Below are positions 51,712-64,000 of a DNA stretch of 64,000 bases, in pieces. Under the pieces are notes generated by a model. That model saw nothing but the letters and a program-made list of their open reading frames with translations. It was not told the origin of the DNA and ran no database searches. Position 1 is the first letter of the stretch, and each line of letters opens with the position of its first letter. The stretch covers positions 11,346,001 to 11,410,000 of the forward strand of contig CM059621.1 of assembly GCA_030435675.1 (NCBI GenBank), written 5' to 3'. Made by a program: the position numbers and the translations under genes. Source of the stretch: Steinernema hermaphroditum (lineage: Eukaryota; Nematoda; Chromadorea; Rhabditida; Steinernematidae).

Positions 51712-53269
51712 AAGGGGCTCTGCGGTAAGTAATTAGGTTGCCGTGAGCGGCGAAAGGTGGAGAGTATCGATCCCTTCGGAAGGCGTCGAAGTGGCGCGCG
51801 GGCGAATCGCCGACGGCCCGGCGATTGGAGTGACTTCTGCTGACGTCGTCGAAAATACGATTAAAGTGGCGGTAGGCACCTCTGAAGCGGGAAAGATGAG
51901 GAGGCGCCTGGAGGGCTTGGGAGTCTCCCAGCCACAAACTATAAAAACGGTTGGAAACGAGCAATAACAACCTGGTGGACCATAAACAGAGAAACTTCGC
52001 AGAAAGCGGCCTTCTCTCAAGTGCAATCTGGCGGTTATTCGAAAACAAAGTGACTTATTAATCGCCTATTTTTGTCGTTTTAGCTAAAACGTTTAATTTG
52101 GAATCCAGGTGTTCGCCTGATGGTCATTGTTGCCTCGTACGAAAACGTGCGAACCCCAGGCCATTACGTAGATGCCAATGCGGAAGTCTTTTTGGGAAAA
52201 AATTGCACAAAATAAAAGGATTATGAGCATAACAAGACAAGAACAAGGAGGAAGTGTACGCATACAGGCTGTAACAGAGATGAAGGTTGGATTCTGATAG
52301 GAAACTGGACCAGTTTGCATTTAGAACTTATGATTCGGTGGTAAACGTATTCGATTTGTTGATGTACTATGTGATTTTCTCTCTCAGTTCACTGAAATTC
52401 AAGGGGCTCTACTCGTGAACTTCAAGAATTGTCGCTGACGAAACGCGTTCTTGACCTATTGACACAGGATTCAGTCGACGGTTTCTCGTGAAATTTACTT
52501 TTTCGTGACGTAGTCGTAAGAGGGCACGAGAAAGACAAGTCACGGATACGATAGCTCTGCACTTTTTTGGATCAATACAAATGTTCTGTTCTTAATTTCA
52601 TTAGTCATCTGTGTTTTTCTGTTCTTTAAAAACCGCTTGACCCAACCGTGAAATGCAGTTCTGACATTTGTTGTTTGAGACGACTTTTAAAGAAATTAGT
52701 GACTAATTCTGTTTTTCTCGCGAATAATCATCTGTTTGTTTGAACCTGCACTGTGGTTTTGTGTGTGCGAAAACGTTTATAATTAGGTGGTGAGCCACCA
52801 TAGTTAGACAGGGATGCTAAAAGAAGAGATAGCCAGAATGTCTTCGGAAGGGCTAAAATAGCGCGATAGATGAATGAGGTGCGACTTGTGCAACTTGATC
52901 ACTGATGTGCATAGAATAAAGGAAAGTCGTGCCTCTCCCCTTTTGTCTATCTTTCCACTGGAATCTCTTCGTTCTCTCTTCTGTTCTCAACTCCTCTGAA
53001 CTCTTTTCTTTTCTCTCTCTCTTTCCGGAATCCTCTCTTCACGTGCCCCAGGCACACCTCGCGGGCAAACCTCCTCCGCGGATCACGAACGACGAGCTCT
53101 CGGCTGCTCCTTGTCAAGACTCTCAAACTCAACTCAACCCTGGATCGGAACTCAAAAAGGGGAACGCAGGACACAAATGAAAAACTTCTTTTATTCTGCA
53201 GAGCAGAACAATCACACCCAGTTGACGTACCGGGGGACGGGCCACGATACAACACAGGGGGGGGGGCTT
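51712..53269. other. Intergenic region, no supported gene
   Basis: It contains the receptor promoter (about 51712-52050, GC-rich) and AT-rich DNA. A 75-codon minus frame at 52093-52320 has one hydrophobic stretch but no start or splice context. Confidence 0.45.
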
Positions 53270-53662
53270 TTATTGAGACGATCCGACGGTCGGCTCGGGG
53301 GCGTCGGATTCCTCGTCGAAGTCCGAATTCTTCTCGTCGTCGTTGTTCTCCTTGCTGAAGGCGATCTCTTCGAGTGCGTTGTCGAGAGCCGGGATGGCGT
53401 TGGCGATGCGGAGGGATCTAAAGGTGAAACATTACAGTACCGGAAGTGATGACTGGCTTATCTGATCGGCGGGCCGCTCGGCTGCGAAAAACATCTGATC
53501 ACGATGTTTTTGGAAGCGAGGCGATTTCCCGCACTGGGCTTTTTAGCCTCTAACCCTTACAATAGCGGGGCCTTCCTCAATATACTCCTCCGTGTCTCGG
53601 ATCTCTTCGAAGATCTCTCTCATGACGGAATCGGCGGAAGGGCCGACTCTTACATTGGCCAT
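53270..53662 (-). CDS. Small acidic protein, unknown function
   Basis: Three exons, 53662-53561, 53494-53454 and 53417-53270, all in phase, give 96 residues. The N-terminal half is helical and charged (SVMREIFEEIRDTEEYIEE). The middle (SLRIANAIPALDNALEEIAF) looks like an amphipathic helix and the tail is strongly acidic (NNDDEKNSDFDEESDAPEP). There is no signal peptide or membrane segment. The stop codon lies inside the sequence cAATAAAag, so stop and polyadenylation signal overlap. The family is not recognised. Splice sites gtaagg, gtcatc and ctttag give the only open join. Confidence 0.65.
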
Positions 53663-53926
53663 GTACAAACGGTGCATTTTAAAGAGGCAACTCTATGTTT
53701 TACCGTAATACACTGCAGTATTTGGCTGGTCCGGTGGTTAATGGTTTTTGCGTGATTTATTTGGTCAATATATCAAACCTAAAGCCCGGTTCTGCCTTTA
53801 AAACTTAAAACGTCTCAGACGACCAGGTGATCATCAAAACAACACTTGCATACCTCTAATCCTTTATGTTTGGTATACGTAATTCTATCGCTATATAAAG
53901 ATCGCTATATAAATTCTACGCAGTAC

Positions 53927-54731
53927 CTATTTACATGCTCTCCACTGTATATCAAAATAAATATCGAGGAATTTCGCCCGGCACTTTTGTATCATTCGAC
54001 ACAATACATCAAGTTGATTTGTCTTGATGAGTGAGAATATCCAGTTAATTAATCGAGCTATTACTGCCACGTCCTTCAAGCACGTCGACAAGACGCCACA
54101 ATTGCGGGACAATTACAAGAAGAAGGTTGAAATCGAATCGAACTTACACGTATCCCAAATCGTGTTTTTGTCAATGACCATGACCCTTCTGTACACTTCA
54201 TCTTTCACGGCTTCATAAAGTCTAAGAAAAATAAGAAATAAATCACCATAATCTAACTTACGTATAATTGAACACAGTGCTCCTTGACTCGACAACGATA
54301 CAAGTGAATGAATGCAAGAGATAATCGATTGCGCATTCAAATCGTCCCCAACAATTGTTTTGAAAATATCATCTATTCCAACCAACAGACGTAGTGGTCG
54401 TATGGCTGCTGGCGCCAAGAAAGAAGTATCCAGATGGATTTAGCACGGATGAGAAACAAAAAAAAGGAACGTCCCTGTATGTAATTTTTTGAAATAGACT
54501 TTGAGACACATTGAATCGTCTGGAACCGTGAAAGGAAATCGATCTGCTGTCGTCAGGTCTCTTGCTCACTAAGAAACTACGTGCAAACAACGTGGGAACC
54601 CCATCGGTTTTAGGTGAGCATTTACCCAGTTCATCGAACATACGTGAACGTGTATGTACGTGGTGTACGTATCTCACGTAATAGAACTCGGTTTTGGATG
54701 ATCTCACTGTCACAAGTTCTGGAGTTTTCAA
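53927..54731 (-). pseudogene. Possible broken gene: frame continues through an in-frame TGA
   Basis: Reading 54731-54262, then exons 54221-54148 and 54057-53927, the frame is open for 224 codons except for one TGA at 54371-54369. Splice sites (gtaagt twice; ttcttag, taatag) and phases agree. The downstream part looks protein-like (AVKDEVYRRVMVIDKNTIWD, LINWIFSLIKTNQLDVLCRM). I recognise no family. Options: a pseudogene with a nonsense mutation, two unrelated frames, a real 5' exon that bypasses the stop, or UGA recoding. The frame at 55067-55357 on the same strand may belong to it. Confidence 0.35.
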
Positions 54732-55066
54732 TTTTGTTTTTTTTTCAAATCTACTGATTTTAACGGATATTTGAACTTAGCATTTTTCGTGAGTTACTTT
54801 CAGCTTTCAGGTTAGACGCTGCATAAACTGTATCAACTGAACTGAAGTTGTATTACTGTACTTAAAACACTGTATTACGAATGTACATGTAATTGTTTTT
54901 TTAGCTTCTGACAATCAGCTAGAATAAGAAATATATAGAACAATGTGTGCATTTACGGAAATCTAGAATTGAGCTTGAGGTAAATGAACTGTAAATACTC
55001 TGAATTTCTGAAGCTCTCCACTCGGATATCTAGTATTTACACTGGTACATGGTCTTGAATGTAGAG

Positions 55067-55357
55067 CTAGAAAGTGGCTGAATACATGGGCTGCTCGACG
55101 AACTTCAGGAGCGCAACCCTGTTTTTAGAGGAAAGATTCGGAGCCAAGAAGCATCGATTCTCATCACAGTCTAACTTCATAATTTGTCCGTGTATTCCTT
55201 GTATGTCAAAATGAAAGTAAATTCGATTCCAGCTGATCAGCCTCAGCCTCAGCGTGCATAACAAGAGAAACGTCACCGTTTCCGCATTACATTTCACATG
55301 TTTACATTTTGGACACGTGATAGTCTGACCATAAATTAGCCCAATCGTTTTGATCAA
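55067..55357 (-). CDS. Possible exon fragment with CPKC motif, unassigned
   Basis: After an acceptor-like ccaccaacag, a frame of about 95 codons contains ITCPKCKHVKC and then YFHFDIQGIHGQIMKLDCDE, ending at TAG. The CxxC followed by beta-strand-like segments loosely resembles zinc-containing OB-fold domains of RPA-like proteins; this is a guess from pattern only. No upstream exon is found. It could be a relic. Confidence 0.25.
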   Translation of the reverse strand: MIKTIGLIYGQTITCPKCKHVKCNAETVTFLLLCTLRLRLISWNRIYFHFDIQGIHGQIMKLDCDENRCFLAPNLSSKNRVALLKFVEQPMYSATF

Positions 55358-56574
55358 CTGTTGGTGGGACGATCTCTGTGTTTGTCGCCTTCAGGTGGTC
55401 ATAAATGGGAGAAGAGACCCCACTTCCAGTGACCTCTCGTGGAAGGCCTCATTCTCTAAGGAAACGTGATTCGCCTCTCCTTCGCCGTACACGTTTCCAT
55501 TTCACATTATTCACTCCCATCTACGAATTCGACGCACTTTTGTTTTCGGACCTTGTGTGGCTCTCCTTTCGGCAGCGTCAAAAGAGAATTTCAATAAAGC
55601 GTTCCTTTCCGTCACGCTGACCCTTTCCGACTAATAAAAGCACTCCTTCCCACGAAGAGCCTATTTCAGCTACTCTCTCCTCGAACACGGTTGCGTGGCG
55701 CTTTGCTTACCGCCATTTGGAAGGATTTCCCACGAATCCTCCTATCTCGGTCCCTGCCGAGGTCGTTGATCTTTTTGCCTATTCTCCAAGTGTTTTGTTA
55801 CTAAATTGGGATGTTTACGCGCGATAGTTGCGAGAAATACCGAGATTCCTGACAAAGACGTCTTCCTCGTGGATAACCCGTTTTCTCTCCTTGTGTGGAA
55901 TTATTCACCTCCAGGACCAAAGGTTTCCGATAGGTTTATTGCGATGCCACAGGTGTTGTGATGTTTGAAAATGCGGAAGGCGAGACGTAATCGATTGTGA
56001 CGTCGATGTGACGCCGTTGTAGCTCTGTCGGGTTGGGACAGATGGATGAGGTAGATTTATTTTTGGGATAGGATTTCATGCGGAACGATTTCTTTTCTCA
56101 AATATTTCATTTTCGTATGAGTTATGACTAATTTTATGTTCATTCTGACATTCACCGCTAAAGGTGAATCAGTGATTCGAAACGTTTCTGCGAGAAGGAA
56201 GTGCCCTATTTTATCTTCAATGGCATTCAATACGTGTTCTTTAGGAAATGAATAAAAGGTTTCTTCAACTGCTGTTCAACATTTGATTATTTTATAGCTG
56301 ACAGAATTCGGCCAAAATTCGAAGGGCCACACTGCCTGAAATTAGTTTGTTTTGATCTATTTTCGGACCCTTGACATTGCAGAAAAATTTGTTTTTTAAA
56401 TGTTTTTTTATTGTAAAGTTTCAGCCAGGGGGTCTTCCCTTATCAGTGTAATTTGCGCTTGAGATAGACTAGAACAGTGTTTAAACCTATTAACCTATTA
56501 TAAACCTATCATTTCGTTCAGCCCTGATCAAATGCGTTATAAAGACAAGACAAGGCTCTCTCAAATCCAATTTA
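55358..56574. other. Intergenic region, no gene seen
   Basis: Frames here are short, on both strands, and lack splice support. The region ends at the mariner-type element. Confidence 0.45.
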
Positions 56575-57187
56575 CAGGGTGTTCCATAAGTTCTGTAACG
56601 CCTCAAAATGAGCATATATCGCCGAAAATTCAACGGATTCGCGCGAAAATTGGTGTACCTATAAAAGAGTACCAGATGAACAATCATCTAGAACGATTCT
56701 TCGAAATCACCACTTTAAGTGGAAAAAAGGCTTGAAGAAAATTTTTGAATTTTGAATTTTCGTCGTGGCCACGAGTAGTCCGTTGCCTATGCTCGCTCCA
56801 GAGATCGCTTCAGACTGTCCAAGCGAGTGTGCCGGATTCGCGAGTCTTCATTCTCCAAGAATCCATAGATGGTATCCATAGAATCCATAGAGAACCTGTT
56901 TCACAGATAACTCGCTCGTTATGCTGATTTGAGAATGGTTTGATCGGAAAAATCTGCTCATTCGTGAAAAGCGGTAGGCGGATTCCTCCGCTCGTGGCCA
57001 CGGCGAAGAATTTTAAGAAACTTCTCGAAGCCTTTTTTTCCGGTGAAAGTGGTGATTTCGAACAATCGTTCTAGATTATTGTTATCCTGGTTCTCTTTCA
57101 TAGGTATAGCAATTTTCGCGCGAATCCATTGAATTTTCGGCGAGATATGCTCATTTTGAGGCGTTACAGAACTTATGGAACACCCTG
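56575..57187. mobile_element. Mariner-type nonautonomous element with long inverted arms
   Basis: It is 613 bp long and flanked by TA on both sides (56573-56574, 57188-57189). The ends are cagggtgttccataagttc, like mariner-family termini. The outer 43 nt of the two arms are identical, and similarity (about 85-90 percent) extends to roughly 190 nt, ending near a cgtggccacg sequence in each arm. The middle (about 56780-56985) has no transposase frame but shows repeated gaatccatag units. Confidence 0.88.
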
Positions 57188-57189
57188 TA

Positions 57190-58969
57190 CACTGCGAGCC
57201 AGGTCTAAAAAGGCAGTACAAAACGCGCACAAATTATTGACCAACCCAACATATAACCAACCTTGCGGAGCACTTTTAAACATGGACTTCAGTTGCTCCT
57301 TCTATTTTTATTCCGAGAAATATTTTCTTGTTTTCGAAAACAGAGTTTCGAGAAGAACATTTGACAATAACTGCGTCGTAAATAATTTCTCCCCTCCATA
57401 AGCACACCGCGGATTTGCCCGCTGTACTTTCTTCTGAAGCTCGCCTACCCGGGCTAATGGCATTATGATCCTGAAATAGGGCTCTGTTTTGTTTTTCCTC
57501 TTTCTCGGAAACTCGACTCACTTACCGAGAGTGAAATGCATTCGGACTGATTCGATTTGGCCGTCCTCTACCCCGCACCTCATCTGCAGGCAACTTCGAT
57601 TTCGCATGAAAGTGCACTTTTGAGTCATGCAAGCTCGTGATATGGTCATCAGTTTTTTTCGATTTCACTCTTTATCGGTATCGGCGTTTGTTGGTAAACA
57701 TTCGATCTTTCGCCGTTCGGCTCAAATTTCGTTTGTCTCTCTTCTGGCCTTTTGACTCGTGACTCGTGGCGATCTGCAACACTTTCCTTTTTGAACCTGG
57801 ATGATGGGTGCTTAAAGTCTCCTCTAAGTATGCACTTCACCACTTTGAGTATCCAAATGGACTATATATGCTATTTCGATTTCTGATTAATTTCTTTCGC
57901 GTACCGTCGAAATAGCCGGCGAACAAATGCCGAATTTAATGATGACTAAACACCACCTCCACACGTATTCGCTCTTTTAAACACCTTTTTTTGGACAAAG
58001 CCGAATGACGACGTTCCCAAGCGGAAGCTTTTTTCAAAATGAAACGACAAAGCTTTTGTGTGCATCGATGTGGTCTTATTGAATTCATCGAAGGCGAAAT
58101 GTAATTTCCAAACTTTATTCGATTTATACATCTCGATCAGAGGAAGAATGCGTGTGTGCAAACAGCAGAACTGACCTGTAGAACCATCTCCGTCGTAGAT
58201 TGGACACAGTTGGAGCACTTTGCAGTAGAATGATCAATTCGTTAATATTACGGCAATGAACACTGTGGTCTTTCATTTGTGTCCAGTGGGCGAACTGTTT
58301 TCGGCTTAGTTGGTGTGAGTTTCACAGTCCAATGGTCAATTGTACATTTTTTGTTTGGTTATGTTTGGATAATAGCCTTTCTAGATTAAAAACAAACCAA
58401 ACCATACCAAAACAAACAGAAAGAGATTCAAAAACGTGCAAAAACGCATTTTACACTGCATTCGATTCGTTTGGACAACAGGAAGACAGAGGCAGGTTCG
58501 CCACTCGTTAAAAGAACTTCGACTTCATTCGCTCATTCGTCATTCTTCCCAATTTCGACGTGCTGAACTTCTAGATACCAGTGACCAGCCAAACATTTTT
58601 GATCTCTTACTTGATCGAGCGCTTCGATGAACCACTTCCAGTGATTCTTCGAGGGCTTCACTGTTTCGCGAAAACATTTGACATTCAGAATTTTAAACTC
58701 CGTTTCCTCTTCCAACGCCGCTTCCTCGTTCTCCAGGACGTGGCACATGTCTGCACAAACTCGTTCCTTTTGCACTTTTCAGAACGCTTAAAAGCGCCTC
58801 TGCTTCCCTCAGTTTTGGTCTTTTTTGGCCTTCCTATGCCGATCTCGTTTTGTTGCAAATCTCCGGAAACCAGTCCTACCGTGACTCCCTCCAGAAGGCG
58901 GCTAATTCGATCTGCGCCTCCGTGATTCTTGCCTCGGCGTGACCTCCCCACGTGATTCCTTCGTTTCAG
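57190..58969. other. Intergenic or upstream DNA, no gene seen
   Basis: Frames at 57946-58218 and 58533-58775 (minus) lack splice context. The base composition is AT-rich until about 58700. Confidence 0.45.
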
Positions 58970-61900
58970 ATTCGCCTCCGTCCGCTCCTCCGATGACGCA
59001 TTCTCCGACCGCCCGAGTACTCCTCGAGAAGAACTTCGTCTTCCGCGAACGCCAACGCTTCCTCAAGCACAGGTTTGCGCTTTTGACTATTCATCGGCTC
59101 CATCGACTCCCCTGCCGTCGATTTCCTTGTCTCCTTCGGCGAAATAAAAACAAATAAGTCGATATTCGAGACGAACTAATCTATCTTTTGTCCGCTTTGT
59201 TTCCCCTCAGACTCCAAAAAACATTTCGATGAGGCAAAATGAAACATTCGATGCAAGCGGGGTGGGCCAAAGTGAAAAGTGATTTTTCTGGAAAGTGCAC
59301 CTCGGGTCCACCTCCATATCTTCTCAAAAAGTGAACTCTGCAAAGTGACGAAAAAAGTAATTTTTCGAGCATATCCTGTGATTGACATTAGCATCATTTC
59401 TTTCGCTAGAAATGTCTGCTAGAAATGACATAGATTGGGTCCTCTTCAATTCTGCTTCCCTTGTCGTCTCTCTTCAGATAATACCTACTTCTGACGTACA
59501 TCCCGTTTGTTTGACCACTCTGTTTATTCCGTCTGCCTTCGGCGTCAAAAACACCCAAACATGGGCAGAATTACAATGGTTTTCTTTAAAGGACATCGCG
59601 GGGACAGAGCTCCCTCCCTGAGTCACTGATGACGCCAAAATCAGAGGGAAGAAGTTGGCTGAATTTACCTAAACGTTCATGATTCAGTTCTTGATATTCA
59701 TATTAATATGGTTTTAGAAGAAGGCTCTATCGCTCAAAAGGGTGACAGATTGACACGATTCACTTATTACCAAAGCGATTCACCGGTGTTGATCATAAAA
59801 AAGAGATGTACGGTACAAGCCCACATAGAACGGCATGGTATTGCAAGTAAGTACTTCCAAAAAAAAACTTACGAAAGCTATCGAGAATTATCGAGAAAAA
59901 TTTATCTAACGTTGGGAACGACCTAGCGATTCATTCCACCAAGCGTGAGAACATACAGTACGCTATGTGAACCCGCCAGCAACCCGCAACCTGTGCCATC
60001 CCATTGATCTATGAGGCGTTTCCTGTTTGTCCCGTCTGCCTCGAAAGGTACATCGCCCAACAAGGACTCCTCTACGGCGGACAGCCCAAAAGTCCACACA
60101 AACTTGTCCTTTGCGAGTCAATATTTTCATAAAATCCGAAGGAAACAGTGCCATTTCCCGTCCTTCCCCCTCGCCATCAATTTCCCCTCAGAGCGTTTCA
60201 TCGCCGGGAAGACAAAAAATCGTCGCGATTTCCTCTCCCCTCCCCTTTCCTTTCGCGTCGAGACGCATAATCCTCCGGCGTCGCAGGCCGCGTGTTCCCT
60301 GAGGGGCTCACGTATCGATCGCCTTTTTCGAAGATCGTTTCCCGAATATATTAGCATTGTAATCAGAGTCGATGTCGCGGCGACGCGTTTTTTTGCGTCG
60401 AGGGTCCTTTCACCGCCTCCTGGAGGGGAACCGAAACCCGAAGGACCCTTCGGCAGACCTAATGTGGTCGGTCGCTGGAGTCCGGCCTCTCCAACAGCTG
60501 CTGGAAGAGGTCGTCGGATCCATTGTGCGCGTGCAATTAGCGCTTCTTGAACGCAGATCCCTTTGTTTTAAGAGAATCGATAGCGCAGCCGTAGATTCCC
60601 CTCCAGAAGCCTCTGGATTCCGTCCGATGTCGGCAGCGCCGCCACGGAGACGAAAAAGGAAAATGTGTTCGATAGCGATGTTCCTCTCGCAGCTGAGGTG
60701 AGTTCCCTCCGAATTTCGGTCGTCGGTCTTTCGGCCCTTTGATCGCCCGGCGCCGCGCCACGGAAGTGAAAGTCGCCCTAAAAGCTTTTTTGTTGCGGAA
60801 CTCGACTGATTTCTGCACGAACGGCTCGGCTGATTACACCATTTAGGGGTGCTTCTGTTCCGGCTGAGGTGCGATCTGTGTGCCTTATCACTCTTCTTGT
60901 GACTTCCGTTAATTTCGTTCGTTTTTCATGTAGCGCCGAGGAATCCGTGACCAAGTCAAGCTTTTGGATCTGTAGTGAATATTAAGGGAGTGCGTTTTGA
61001 CGATCTTCTTAAGAGTGCAGCTACAACATCAGAGGCGATTAATCTGAGATGGCTAGGGTGGGGATCCGTGTTAAGATTCGTTTTCCATATTTGCAGAATT
61101 TGAGTGCCGTTCAGGATGGTGGTTAAGTTCACTTAACCTCGTAATTGCTAGAAAACTGACGTTTAGGCTCCAGACTTTAGTCGGCTTCAAACTACTCTCA
61201 ATCCAAATTCTTAGAATTGGGTGTACTTTTCAATGGAGTAAAGTGCAAGCTCGTTCCAGGCATTTATACTGGACAATCTTTTGGAGGGCCTTTTTTGGTT
61301 GAACGCACGATGAGAGACATTTCAGTGCAAAAAGCAGGGTTGGATATCTTGAAAGTTGTGAATTCTTGAATTTTTCTTTTTAGATAGAAGCTAAGCACTT
61401 ATTTGGAAGATATAGAGAATTAGGAACCCTCTGCATATCCCTTCTTGGAAAGCGGTATCTTGCCAATTTGTGCATACGGTATACGTAATAGAGCCACGGG
61501 CAAATTGAATATGCGATCACCCAAACATCCAAAGTGTTTTTGTCTGCCTATAGATGTGCAAACAGAGACTGAATTATTCATGTTTTTATTATGCAAACAG
61601 CAGCGGAGTGTATACAACAAACGGAGAATGCGATGACAGAGGGAGGAGCTCAAAGATTCTGAGTCGACCACATTTTTGACTCTAGCCTCTACTCGATTTC
61701 ATTAGACCCAGAAAGGAAGCGCATTTACGAGGGGGGCGATCACTCAAATGCTAATCCAGCCGAGGGTAATGGCCCCTTGCCTCCTCCAGCAGATGTTTTT
61801 TCGGCCTTGCCCTTTTAAGCACCCCATTCGGTTCCATTTCGTATTGAATCGAGGGTTAATTGGCTGATTTGAGTGTAAGACAAGTACTGTGGATTAAAAG

Positions 61901-62989
61901 TAGGTTCTGTCGCCAATGGAGTTCAGCGAACCCGGCCTTTTAGGCCTTGTGCAGCCCTATATTAGTCGGGCAACGCCCGCCAAAATAAATTATTCACGAG
62001 TGATGTGTCTCATAGGCGATTAAAAATTTTTTTGAAAACATGTTTTCGAGGAAAACACTTTCAAATCCTTCGAAATAAGATCAAGAGCGTTTCTCTTCCA
62101 GTATTTCTGCAAAGGCGCTATCGGTTTTCCATTGGAGTGTTTCTCGTTCTTCGGAATTCTCTAAGATGTGTCCGAAATTTAGTGAGGCGTTGGAGATGCT
62201 GCGAAGAAATCAGAGCATTTGGAAGCTACCTTGATCCTTTTTTGGGAGCGGCAATTACTAGTCTTCATTTCAATGGCTATAGAATTGCATTGAAAAGGAA
62301 CAAGTACACCAGTACAAATTCTTATCGAATTCTTGACTGTTTTCCAGTCTCCATTTCCATGGCAATTAGTGAACAATTACAATTTCTTTTATGTTGTTGT
62401 GCATTATTCTTTTGCCTCCTTTCGAATACGGATTCTCAGTGGTTACATTCTCCAAACCGTACAAAGGTGGTAAAATCTGGCTGTACCTAGAACCCTAGTA
62501 CGAAATTACGAATTTTAACCTATATTCTATGGATTGCAACAATAAGAATAAAAGTCTTTTTTTGAAATTGTTTTCTTTTTCCTTTTAATTTTTAAAATAT
62601 TTTCCTACTTACTTACTTCTTACCGTGGAGAGTGTTAGATAGTTCGATATTCTTTTTGAGACAGCCATTTTTTGTTCTATTTTCCTTCTCCTCTAACCAA
62701 ATCGGACCTAAGCACATGAATTACACCGTCATCCGACATGGCTCAATAGAAAACAAAAGCCGACATTGTTTTCGCGCGGCGCGGAACGTCAGAAATCGAT
62801 ACATTCTCTCATTCTGCTCCTTACCTAATCTCACACCGAATCTCGAGTTAATTATTCCCCGAGCGATCACTCGTTTCTTTATTCGCCTCTCGCGCACTTT
62901 CGGTCACATCTCGACCTCGAGACGCCTGACTCCGACTTTGCTTGTGCCTCGACGTGGCGCCCGACGGATGCTCCCAAGATGATCTACAG
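58970..62989 (+). CDS. Candidate 5' part of a gene continuing past the right edge
   Basis: Three candidate exons are phase-compatible. 58970-59072 (acceptor cgtttcag, donor gtttgc) contains MTHSPTARVLLEKNFVFRER. 60607-60697 (acceptor cccctccag, donor gtgagt) contains SDVGSAATETKKENVFDSD. About 62922-62989 (weak acceptor, donor gtaagc) contains PDSDFACASTWRPTDAPKM. ATG 58993 is a possible start. Long introns of 1.5 and 2.2 kb resemble those of the regulatory gene at the left end. No family is recognised. The middle exon has another open frame in which it would be Arg-rich, so the join rests on phase only. Confidence 0.35.
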
Positions 62990-64000
62990 GTAAGCTCGGG
63001 TCGGAGCGGGTTTTCCGCTTCTCGCACGCATAAATCAAACGCCGATTCGGGTCACGTCGGTCGCCGTCGGAGCTGTTTTCCGCGGAAATTGGCGAAATCC
63101 GCGCGGATTTGTTTGTGTTGTCGAAGAAGAAGAAGCGGAGTCCGGTTTGCGGTGTGCGAAAAGTGACGGACTTCCTGCGTGCCGCTGTTTTGTGGGTGAC
63201 ACCCACCGGACGAGTTTATGAGGAATATTTCTCGGCGTTTCACTTCGCCTTTTCGACGATTTGTTGCGATCCATTTCCGTTCTCTTGAGGGGTCTCATCC
63301 TCTTCGCCCTTTGATCACTTTTGGGCTCTTGCATGCACTCTGAAGATCGGTTTTTGTGGGTTTTCCGAATTTTGCGGTTAGAGGAGACATGAAGTGCATC
63401 TGATGTGGTGCCTAACATGGTTTTCGTTTCAAGAGTATCTTCCCTAAACACAATGTTGTTATGGTGGTGATGTTTGGTCTCTAGACGTTCGTAAGTGAAC
63501 ACTACGATACAAATTCCGTTGGATTAACGGTAAAAATATTAGGCATTATAAAGTGCATTTCACAGATATCTATTGCACGATGATCTTCGGCCACCTCCGT
63601 TTTCCACCAAAAACGACGGTGTGTTTTGAAGAGGTTTTACCTGACGTACATTGTAGGGCTGGACAGGAATCTTTTTTTTTCGAACTGCGCTTTCTTTCGG
63701 AACAGAGTTTAATATATCAATGGTTCGCTTTTGGGTGACAAAAACGGCGAAAATTTTAAATCTTTTAAAAATCCTAGCCCTTGAAAAAGTGTTGTGAAAA
63801 ATCGAAAATTGAAAGTCGAATATTTGCCTTTTCCTATTTTGGGTTCGAACTATGTAGATCGTAATAAAAAAGCGCTCAATGCGATCTGATAGTTTATCAT
63901 CTACAATTAGCCAATATTTAACAATTAAGAAAAACTGGACCACACACATTACTAGAATCGGAAAAGCCAAAGCGTAGTAAAAGAAATTATTTTTAGAAGA
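62990..64000. other. Right edge, intron or intergenic DNA
   Basis: No exon is supported. GC-rich until about 63200, then AT-rich. Confidence 0.4.

Noticed and set aside
62005..62490. 161-codon plus frame
   Set aside because: AT-rich DNA with Arg/Cys/Phe-rich translation; no support.

Overview
The window is nuclear DNA of a nematode; no prokaryotic features were found. The evidence is protein-coding genes cut by very short GT-AG introns (about 38-60 bp) with T-rich TTTCAG-type acceptors, a nematode-type serpentine receptor, a nematode-type CK1/TTBK-like kinase, acceptor sites sitting directly on start codons as expected for spliced-leader trans-splicing, and a closely spaced three-gene unit that looks like an operon. 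I cannot name the species. Codon use is GC3-rich, and long AT-richer intergenic and intronic stretches separate the genes.

Left part (1-20.8 kb): one long plus-strand gene can be built from splice sites whose phases agree throughout. Its exons run from about 3985 or 4658 to a stop at 17834. The product is a low-complexity Met/Pro/Gln-rich protein with basic patches and two LxxLL motifs, probably a transcriptional coregulator. A classic G-protein gamma subunit lies on the opposite strand inside its 6.5-kb intron, and a small candidate plus-strand gene (8082-8399) lies in the same intron.

Middle part (20.8-40 kb): an orphan 229-residue protein gene and a second gamma-like gene without a CaaX tail are followed by a minus-strand cluster. 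The cluster holds protein kinase N (29311-24629), a 123-residue membrane protein and a CLCC1-like ER channel protein, probably one operon. About 8 kb (29.3-37.5 kb) holds no gene I can support. An SLC5-family sodium-coupled transporter follows.

Right part (40-64 kb): two secreted Cys-rich peptide genes share a CxxGACPxGFxC core. Between them lie a long-arm hairpin transposon with a 9-bp target duplication, a novel type I membrane protein, a TTBK-like kinase, a divergent histone H2B, two tandem SLC35B4-like nucleotide-sugar transporters flanking a tRNA-Ser(CGA), and (after the second peptide gene) an SRH/SRI-like chemoreceptor. Beyond these are a small acidic protein, a possibly broken gene with an in-frame TGA, a mariner-type nonautonomous element, and three phase-compatible candidate exons of a gene that probably continues past the right edge.

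The genes serve ordinary cell functions: G-protein and Rho-kinase signalling, ER and Golgi transport, chromatin, and secreted peptides. No single pathway unites them.
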